Of a stretch of 5,993 bases of DNA, positions 1-5,170 are shown in pieces. Below the pieces are notes generated by a model that was given only the letters and a program-made list of their open reading frames with translations, did not search any database and was not told the DNA's origin. This DNA is from Candidatus Neomarinimicrobium atlanticum. Its GTDB lineage: Bacteria; Fidelibacterota; Marinisomatia; Marinisomatales; Marinisomataceae. Positions within the stretch are counted from its first letter, which is position 1. Each line of letters opens with the position of its first letter. The stretch spans positions 63,315 through 69,307 of the forward strand of contig AQSA01000009.1 in the NCBI GenBank assembly GCA_000402815.1, written 5' to 3'. The position numbers were made by a program, and so were the translations under genes.

Positions 1-1425
1 TTAGATAAAATTATTTCACTATGCAAAAGAAAAGGGTTTGTATTCCCAAACTCTGAAATCTACGGTGGACTTAAAGCCTCTTATGATTATGGTCCTTTAG
101 GAGTAGAGCTTAAAAAGTCAATCTCAGAGTTATGGTGGAAAGAAATGACGCAGTCTCATCAAAATATTGTTGGGCTTGATAGCGCTATCATGGTACATCC
201 AGATGTATGGGAAGCTAGTGGCCATATTGCCAATTTCAACGACCCTATGACGGATAACAAAGATAATAAAAAAAGATACCGTATTGATGATCTTTTATCT
301 CAACAAAAATCAAAAGTAATTGATGCTATATGTGTTGCATTAAAAATAGATAGCACTAAAAATGATGATATCTATAATGATATCGCACATACTTTGTTGT
401 CTGACGGATCTAAATCTGATAGTGTTTTAGAAGAAGCTGGTGTTATTGATCCATTTTCTGGGTCTATTGGAAAATGGACGCCCGCTGTTCAATTCAACTT
501 AATGTTTAAAACTGATGCTGGCCCTTCTGAAAAGACAGGGAAACATATATACCTTAGGCCGGAAACTGCTCAAGGAATGTTTATTAATTACTTATTAGTT
601 CAAAATACTATGAGACTAAAAGTACCATTTGGAATTGCTCAAATTGGAAAAGCCTTTCGTAATGAGATTGTAGCAAGAAACTTTATATTTAGAACGAGAG
701 AATTTGAACAGATGGAAATGCAATATTTTGTTCATCCGTCAAAAGATGTTGAAAGCATGGATTTTTGGAAAGAAAAAAGATTAGATTTTTACTTAAATCA
801 TTTAGGGATTAATTCTGAAAATTTAAAATTTCATCAACATTCCAAGGATGCTTTAGCTCACTATGCTAAAGATGCATATGATATTGAATATAATTTTCCA
901 TTTGGTTGGGGCGAAGTTGAAGGAATCCACAATAGAACAGACTTTGATCTCAAGCAACATGAAAATCTATCAGGTAAAAATATGACTTACTTTGATACAA
1001 AAGCTCAGGAAAAATATCATCCTTATATTATTGAAACATCAACAGGTCTAAATAGGCTTTTTTTAATGGTTCTTTGTGAGGCTTATTTTGAAGATACAGA
1101 AAATAATAGAGTTGTATTACAACTGCCTTATGAGTTGGCTCCTATTAAAGCGGTCATATGTCCTCTTGTAAAAAAAGATGGATTGCCTGAAAAGGCGATG
1201 TCTGTTTTTAAAACACTAAATCAAGAATTCTCCTGTATTTATGATGAACAAGGATCTATTGGAAAGCGCTATTATAGGCAAGATGAAGCTGGTACTCCAT
1301 TTGGGATTACCTTAGATCATCAAACACTAGAAGATAATTCTGTAACAATACGAGAAAGAGACTCAATGAAACAAACTCGTATCTCTATAGAAAAAATCTC
1401 TACATTCATTCAAGATAATAAATAG
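1..1425 (+). CDS. glyQS: Glycyl-tRNA synthetase, single-chain alpha2 type (5' end cut off)
   Basis: This cytoplasmic class II aminoacyl-tRNA synthetase charges tRNA-Gly with glycine using ATP. The frame is open from base 1 and reads 'KRKGFVFPNSEIYGGL' then 'YDYGPLGVELK', the family's conserved N-terminus, so the ATG at 145 is internal and the true start lies a few codons before the window. Numbering codons from base 1: 'RPETAQGMF' at 186-194; motif 2 at about 220-240 with 'FRNEI' and 'RTREFEQMEM'; motif 3 at about 341-352 with 'IETSTGLNR'; and a C-terminal anticodon-binding domain from about 378 ('LPYELAPIKA', 'RRY/KRYYRQDEAGTPF'-like region, 'TIRERDSMKQ'). The 474 codons present nearly match the usual alpha2 length of about 500. 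Where many alpha2 enzymes have a CxxC pair this one has Asn 86 and Asn 89 (DNKDNKKRYR), as in Bacteroidota enzymes. The next gene follows after 10 nt. Identity is very secure. Confidence 0.97.
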   Translation, partial: LDKIISLCKRKGFVFPNSEIYGGLKASYDYGPLGVELKKSISELWWKEMTQSHQNIVGLDSAIMVHPDVWEASGHIANFNDPMTDNKDNKKRYRIDDLLSQQKSKVIDAICVALKIDSTKNDDIYNDIAHTLLSDGSKSDSVLEEAGVIDPFSGSIGKWTPAVQFNLMFKTDAGPSEKTGKHIYLRPETAQGMFINYLLVQNTMRLKVPFGIAQIGKAFRNEIVARNFIFRTREFEQMEMQYFVHPSKDVESMDFWKEKRLDFYLNHLGINSENLKFHQHSKDALAHYAKDAYDIEYNFPFGWGEVEGIHNRTDFDLKQHENLSGKNMTYFDTKAQEKYHPYIIETSTGLNRLFLMVLCEAYFEDTENNRVVLQLPYELAPIKAVICPLVKKDGLPEKAMSVFKTLNQEFSCIYDEQGSIGKRYYRQDEAGTPFGITLDHQTLEDNSVTIRERDSMKQTRISIEKISTFIQDNK

Positions 1426-1428
1426 GGA
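1423..1428 (+). promoter_or_regulatory. Weak ribosome binding site overlapping the glyQS stop
   Basis: TAGGGA lies 7 nt before the ATG at 1436, and its first three bases are the synthetase stop codon. The match to the Shine-Dalgarno consensus is only partial (AGGGA). The overlap of stop and binding site suggests translational coupling of the two genes; that is inference. Confidence 0.45.
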
Positions 1429-1435
1429 ACATTAT

Positions 1436-2164
1436 ATGAGATCTGCTAATCCAGCATTAAATAATAATACTTTTAGAAGTACACGACGTTTTTCCGGTTC
1501 TGAGGCAATGACAATTGATGGCACAGTCAACAAAACTGCACTTGGATTATTGCTATTGATGACAACTGCAATTTATAGTTGGAATAATCCAGCAACAGCT
1601 CTGATGCTATTTTGGCCAATTACTATTTTCACATTTATTCTATTGATGATTACTATTTTTAATAAAAAAACCGCGCCATATACTGTTCCTCTCTATTGTC
1701 TTGCTGAGGGAGTAGTGCTTGGTGGAATATCTGCTATGGTAGATGCCATGTATCCTGGAATCGCTAATCAAGCAATTTTTCTCACTTTTGGAATCTTGAC
1801 TGCCCTCTTATTGTTATATAAAAGCAGATTAATTTCCGTAACAGATAATTTCAGATTAGGTGTATTTTCTGCCACATTTGGTATTCTTATAGTCTATGTT
1901 CTTAATATGATCTTGTCATTTTTTGGAGTCTCATTTATGGGTTCGCTCTTTGGAAATGGTACTACTGGTATTCTATTTTCCTTATTTGTGATTGGAATTG
2001 CATCAATGAACTTGGTATTAGATTTTGATTTTATCGAACAAGGCGCAGAAAAAGGTGCCCCAAAATATATGGAATGGTACGGGGCATTTGGGCTCATGAT
2101 TACCTTAATTTGGCTTTACATTGAAATCTTAAATCTTCTGATGAAATTGAGAAGCAGAAGGTAA
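1436..2164 (+). CDS. Bax inhibitor-1/YccA-family inner-membrane protein
   Basis: This is a 242-residue, seven-helix membrane protein of the Bax inhibitor-1 superfamily. It most resembles the bacterial branch that begins 'MRSxNPAL..F' (the BaxI_1-type group). The hydrophilic N-terminus (1-33) contains 'MRSANPALNNNTFR', which supports the start at 1436 over the later ATG at 1508. Likely helices: 34-48, 53-74, 82-102, 109-127, 140-162, 176-194 and 213-236. The signature after helix 6 is 'LDFDFIEQGAEKGAPK', followed by 'MEWYGAFGL' and a last helix rich in Leu and Ile. Acidic residues D196 and D198 sit where the superfamily keeps its pore-associated aspartates. Bacillus YetJ, a distant relative, is a pH-sensitive calcium leak channel; whether this protein conducts calcium is not known. 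It starts 10 nt after glyQS with no promoter between them, so it is probably the second gene of a two-gene operon. No canonical terminator follows it. Confidence 0.9.
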   Translation: MRSANPALNNNTFRSTRRFSGSEAMTIDGTVNKTALGLLLLMTTAIYSWNNPATALMLFWPITIFTFILLMITIFNKKTAPYTVPLYCLAEGVVLGGISAMVDAMYPGIANQAIFLTFGILTALLLLYKSRLISVTDNFRLGVFSATFGILIVYVLNMILSFFGVSFMGSLFGNGTTGILFSLFVIGIASMNLVLDFDFIEQGAEKGAPKYMEWYGAFGLMITLIWLYIEILNLLMKLRSRR

Positions 2165-2185
2165 AAGCCTACCTCCTTTAAAAGA

Positions 2186-2214
2186 TTGACATTAACCTCC
2201 TCTTACAATAAGTT
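2186..2214 (+). promoter_or_regulatory. Candidate sigma70-type promoter for the TonB-dependent receptor gene
   Basis: A perfect TTGACA (2186-2191) is followed after 17 nt by TAAGTT (2209-2214), a moderate -10 box. A better -10 match, TACAAT (2204-2209), overlaps it but is only 12 nt from the -35 box. Transcription would start near 2220, giving a leader of roughly 80 nt that contains the hairpin at 2235-2256. The Bacteroidota-type TAnnTTTG element is not visible. Support is sequence resemblance and position between two genes of unrelated function. Confidence 0.45.
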
Positions 2215-2234
2215 ACGGAAACTAAGGGTAATCT

Positions 2235-2256
2235 TACCTCTATAGAGATAGAGGTA
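2235..2256 (+). promoter_or_regulatory. Perfect 9-bp hairpin in the receptor leader
   Basis: TACCTCTAT (2235-2243) and ATAGAGGTA (2248-2256) pair perfectly around the four-base loop AGAG. A short T-run (2266-2270) follows only after 9 nt, so this is not a canonical terminator for the upstream operon, although weak termination cannot be excluded. If the promoter at 2186-2214 is real, the hairpin lies about 15 nt into the message and could stabilise it or act in regulation. As DNA it could also be an operator for a dimeric protein. Confidence 0.6.
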
Positions 2257-2262
2257 CGTACC
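2253..2262. repeat. 10-bp perfect palindrome overlapping the leader hairpin
   Basis: GGTACGTACC is self-complementary over all ten bases and shares its first four bases with the right arm of the hairpin at 2235-2256. It lies 42-51 nt before the receptor start codon. It could be a small operator; no known regulator site is recognised. Confidence 0.4.
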
Positions 2263-2290
2263 AAATTTTTATTAATATGTACATAAAAAA

Positions 2291-2296
2291 AGGAAG
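2291..2296 (+). promoter_or_regulatory. Ribosome binding site that sets the receptor start
   Basis: AGGAAG lies 7 nt before the ATG at 2304, ideal Shine-Dalgarno spacing. The in-frame ATG at 2277 has no such site and would add nine residues (MYIKKGRKT) before a signal peptide that is already complete, so 2304 is preferred. Confidence 0.8.
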
Positions 2297-2303
2297 AAAA
2301 ACA

Positions 2304-5096
2304 ATGAGAAAGCTATATAATGTGATAGCGCTAGTTATGATGTCCGGCTTTATGTTTGCACAAGGTTCAGTCTCAGGTACCGTGACTGATGGAGCAGGTA
2401 ATGCTCTATTTGGTGCAAATGTAACAGTTCAAGGAACATCATCTGGTGCTGCAACAGCAGCCGACGGATCATATTCAGTCGACGGTGTGTCAAGTGGTTC
2501 ATATACTGTAACTGCTTCATACATTGGATATGAATCTGCAAGTGTTTCTGTAAATGTAGATGGTTCTGCAACCGCAAACTTTTCACTAGCATCTAGTGCA
2601 GTTTCTGGTAATTCTGTTTCAGTTCTTGGATCTCGTTTTGCAAGAAATGTTGACGAACAAGCAGTTCCAGTAGAAGTCATTACTGAGCTTGAAATTCGTG
2701 CATCTGGTTTCACTGAAACCAATGACTTATTACAAGCATTAGTTCCGTCATATAATGCGCCTAAAGGCTACATTACTGATGGTTCTGACCATATGAGACC
2801 TGCTACTTTACGTGGCATGGCGCCAAATCAGACTCTAGTACTAGTAAATGGTAAGAGACGTCATCAAGGTGCATTAGTACACGTAAACGGTTCAGTTGGT
2901 CGTGGTTCAACTCAGGTTGACTTAAATGCTATCCCAGCAAGTGCAATTGCTAAAATTGAAGTCTTGCGTGATGGTGCTGCAGCGAAATACGGTTCAGATG
3001 CTGTCGCAGGTGTTATTAATTTAATTTTAAAAGAAACAGGTGGAGCGGACATGAGCGTTACCTACGGTCGAAATGATTCTTATTTCGACAGAGGGTATGC
3101 AGCTGGTGAAGGCTTGATCGATGGTCAAGATGACTCAACTTATGGTTGGGATCTTGATGGTGAAGGTTACCATGAAGGTACTGGATACTTGCCATATACC
3201 GCAGAGCGCGGATGGGCACGTTCAGGAAATGAAACAGTACACAAAACAGATGGAAGAAACCTAATTATTCACGCTGGTAACGGCATGGAAGTATTTGGTG
3301 GTAATCTATATGTTAGTGGTCAAATTCGTGACGGTGGTCGTACAAACCGTGCGGGTCTAGACCCAAGAAGACAATACTTTGCTGGCATGGATGCAGAAGA
3401 AGCTGCATTTGACAGAGAAAATCATCGTATTGGCGCTGGTAATTTTGAACAAGTAAGTATGATGTGGAACGGTAGTTTCCCAATGGAACGTGGTACTTTA
3501 TACACATTCGGTGGATTCAATAGCCGTGACGGTGAAAGTGGATGTTATTACAGAAGAGCACAAGATAATCGTACTCTACGTGCATGGTATCCAGATGGAT
3601 TTTTACCTTTAATCAGTCCTACCCTATCTGACAAATCTATGGCAATAGGAATGAAAGGACTTATGGGAGATTATGCATATGATCTAAGTGTAAATACTGG
3701 ATCAAATGACTTCCAATGGGGTATGAAAGATAGTCATAATGCAACTTACGGTACAGGCCCAGACCAACAATCTGAGTTTGATCTAGGAACATTAGGCTAT
3801 AGTCAAACTACTATAAACTTTGATGTGACAACACAAATGGACATGGAAGGATTTGCTGGACCAGTAAGTCTTGCTATGGGTGCTGAAATGCGCATGGAAA
3901 ACTATACTATTGAAGCTGGTGAAGAAGCAGGTTATGCTGACGGCGGTTTTGATGTATTAGATGGACCAAATGCTGGTGCTTCTGCAGCAGTAGGTTGTCA
4001 ATGTTTACCAGGATTAGCTCCTAATAATGAGCAAGATCGTGACAGAGACGCATTTAGTGTCTATGTTGATGCTGAAGCAGACGTTCTTGATAACTTGTTA
4101 GTAAACGTAGCATTAAGAACAGAAAATTATAGCGACTTTGGACAAACAACTAATGGTAAAGTAGCAATGAGATATGAGTTACAAGATGGTGTAGCTGCTA
4201 GAGGTTCATTTAGCACAGGATTTAGAGCACCAGCTTTACAAGAAGCTTACTTCTCATCTATTGCGACTAACTTTATCGATGGAATCCCTTATGAAGTAGG
4301 AACATTCCCAGTTGATACAGAGCCAGCTAGAGCTTTAGGCGCACAAGACCTAGAGCCAGAAACATCAACAAACCTTTCAGCGGGTATGACTTATAAAGAT
4401 GATACATTTACTGTATCTGTAGACGCTTATCAAATTAAAGTAGATGACCGTATTACTATGAGTGAAACCTTCAATGGTTCTGGTGCAACTTCTGATATGG
4501 CAACATTTTTTGCTGACAGAGGAATTCCAGCAGTTGGTGGTAGATATTTCTTTAACGGAATTAATACTGAAACAAATGGTTTAGACATAGTTGCGACTAT
4601 GAAACAAGACCTCTCAAATGGTTCACTGCTTCTTAAAGCAGCTATGAACTTTAATGATACTGAAGTTACCAATAAGGGTGATCTTGTAACTCCAGCAGCA
4701 TTAGCTGACTATACAACTGACCAGTTGTTAGGACGTGCTAATACTGTAAGGTTTGAAAGTTCATCTCCTGCGGAAGCATTCCAGTTTTCAGCGAGAGTTC
4801 AAAGACCAACTACAACTTGGATGGTTAAGCTTAACCGTTGGGGTGAAGTAACAATTCCTGCAGGAACAGTTGAAAGAGAACAAGTTTTAAGTGGCAAATG
4901 GACTACTGACATGGAATACTCATTCCAGGCTAACAGTCAAGTACGTGTTTCATTTGGTGTGAACAACATGTTCGATGTGTATCCTGACAAAACTATTAAG
5001 AGAAATAGTTTCAATGGAATATTCCAGCATTCTGGATATAGTCCATTTGGATTTAACGGACGTTACGTATATACGCGTCTAGATATGACACTATAA
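2304..5096 (+). CDS. TonB-dependent outer-membrane receptor with N-terminal carboxypeptidase-regulatory-like domain
   Basis: This 930-residue outer-membrane protein would import a scarce substrate using energy from TonB-ExbBD. Residues 1-20 are a Sec signal peptide (MRK, then a hydrophobic stretch ending 'MFAQ'). Residues 21-97 form a beta-sandwich CarboxypepD_reg-like domain ('SGTVTDGAGNALFGANV', 'ADGSYSVDGV', 'YIGYES'). A TonB-box-like 'VSVLGSR' is at 105-111. The plug covers about 118-245, with 'LRGMAPNQTLVLVNGKRRH' (169-187), 'VGRGSTQVDLNAIPA' (198-212) and 'IEVLRDGAAAKYGSDAVAGVIN' split over 218-239. The rest is the barrel, including 'FSTGFRAPALQEAYF' (636-650), 'LEPETSTNLSAG' (683-694), 'DAYQIKVDDRI' (707-717) and 'VSFGVNNMFDVYP' (882-894). 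Only three cysteines occur (414, 565, 567), in probable extracellular loops. The chain ends in Leu rather than the usual aromatic residue. Stops are tandem (TAA TAG), followed by a terminator. There is no SusD-like partner in view and the substrate cannot be named; the plug resembles a broad class seen in proteobacteria. Confidence 0.95.
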   Translation: MRKLYNVIALVMMSGFMFAQGSVSGTVTDGAGNALFGANVTVQGTSSGAATAADGSYSVDGVSSGSYTVTASYIGYESASVSVNVDGSATANFSLASSAVSGNSVSVLGSRFARNVDEQAVPVEVITELEIRASGFTETNDLLQALVPSYNAPKGYITDGSDHMRPATLRGMAPNQTLVLVNGKRRHQGALVHVNGSVGRGSTQVDLNAIPASAIAKIEVLRDGAAAKYGSDAVAGVINLILKETGGADMSVTYGRNDSYFDRGYAAGEGLIDGQDDSTYGWDLDGEGYHEGTGYLPYTAERGWARSGNETVHKTDGRNLIIHAGNGMEVFGGNLYVSGQIRDGGRTNRAGLDPRRQYFAGMDAEEAAFDRENHRIGAGNFEQVSMMWNGSFPMERGTLYTFGGFNSRDGESGCYYRRAQDNRTLRAWYPDGFLPLISPTLSDKSMAIGMKGLMGDYAYDLSVNTGSNDFQWGMKDSHNATYGTGPDQQSEFDLGTLGYSQTTINFDVTTQMDMEGFAGPVSLAMGAEMRMENYTIEAGEEAGYADGGFDVLDGPNAGASAAVGCQCLPGLAPNNEQDRDRDAFSVYVDAEADVLDNLLVNVALRTENYSDFGQTTNGKVAMRYELQDGVAARGSFSTGFRAPALQEAYFSSIATNFIDGIPYEVGTFPVDTEPARALGAQDLEPETSTNLSAGMTYKDDTFTVSVDAYQIKVDDRITMSETFNGSGATSDMATFFADRGIPAVGGRYFFNGINTETNGLDIVATMKQDLSNGSLLLKAAMNFNDTEVTNKGDLVTPAALADYTTDQLLGRANTVRFESSSPAEAFQFSARVQRPTTTWMVKLNRWGEVTIPAGTVEREQVLSGKWTTDMEYSFQANSQVRVSFGVNNMFDVYPDKTIKRNSFNGIFQHSGYSPFGFNGRYVYTRLDMTL

Positions 5097-5124
5097 TAGT
5101 AACATTATTATAACTGAATAAAAT

Positions 5125-5155
5125 AAAAAGCCTCTATTTTTTTTAGAGGCTTTTT
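5125..5155 (+). terminator. Strong intrinsic terminator after the receptor gene
   Basis: AAAAAGCCTCTA (5125-5136) pairs perfectly with TAGAGGCTTTTT (5144-5155) around a loop of seven T. The GC-bearing core is GCCTCTA/TAGAGGC, followed at once by five T on the + strand. The A-run before the stem means it could also terminate transcription from the other strand. It lies 28 nt after the receptor stop and separates this gene from the transpeptidase gene. Confidence 0.93.
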
Positions 5156-5170
5156 ATTATCTTACATATC

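Noticed and set aside
145..147. ATG at 145 as the start of glycyl-tRNA synthetase
   Set aside because: The same frame is open back to base 1 and encodes conserved N-terminal family sequence (GFVFPNSEIYGGL), so this Met is internal.
1894..2097. Minus-strand open frame inside the Bax-inhibitor gene
   Set aside because: It lies wholly antisense to a well-supported gene, and its translation shows no recognisable domain.
2235..2270. Hairpin at 2235-2256 as an intrinsic terminator of the glyQS operon
   Set aside because: The T-run starts 9 nt after the stem rather than directly, so it does not fit the canonical pattern; kept as a leader hairpin instead.
2277..2279. ATG at 2277 as the start of the receptor
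   Set aside because: It has no ribosome binding site and would add nine mostly charged residues before a complete signal peptide; ATG 2304 has AGGAAG at ideal spacing.
2165..2303. Known metabolite riboswitch (such as cobalamin) before the receptor
   Set aside because: The 139-nt gap is too short for a cobalamin riboswitch and contains no B12-box-like sequence; only small hairpins are seen.
2350..2722. Two overlapping minus-strand open frames opposite the receptor N-terminus
   Set aside because: Translations are low-complexity (one rich in His, Gln and Leu) and mirror the Ser/Ala/Thr-rich repeats of the sense gene; shadows of the receptor gene.
3313..3507. Minus-strand open frame in the receptor barrel region
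   Set aside because: Short, antisense to conserved coding sequence, no recognisable motif.
4430..4672. Minus-strand open frame near the receptor 3' part
   Set aside because: Antisense to conserved barrel sequence; no ribosome binding site or domain recognised.
5092..5097. Perfect TATAAT as the promoter -10 box of the transpeptidase gene
   Set aside because: No -35 box at suitable spacing and no extended -10; it overlaps the receptor stop codon and lies before a strong terminator, so it is probably chance in AT-rich DNA.
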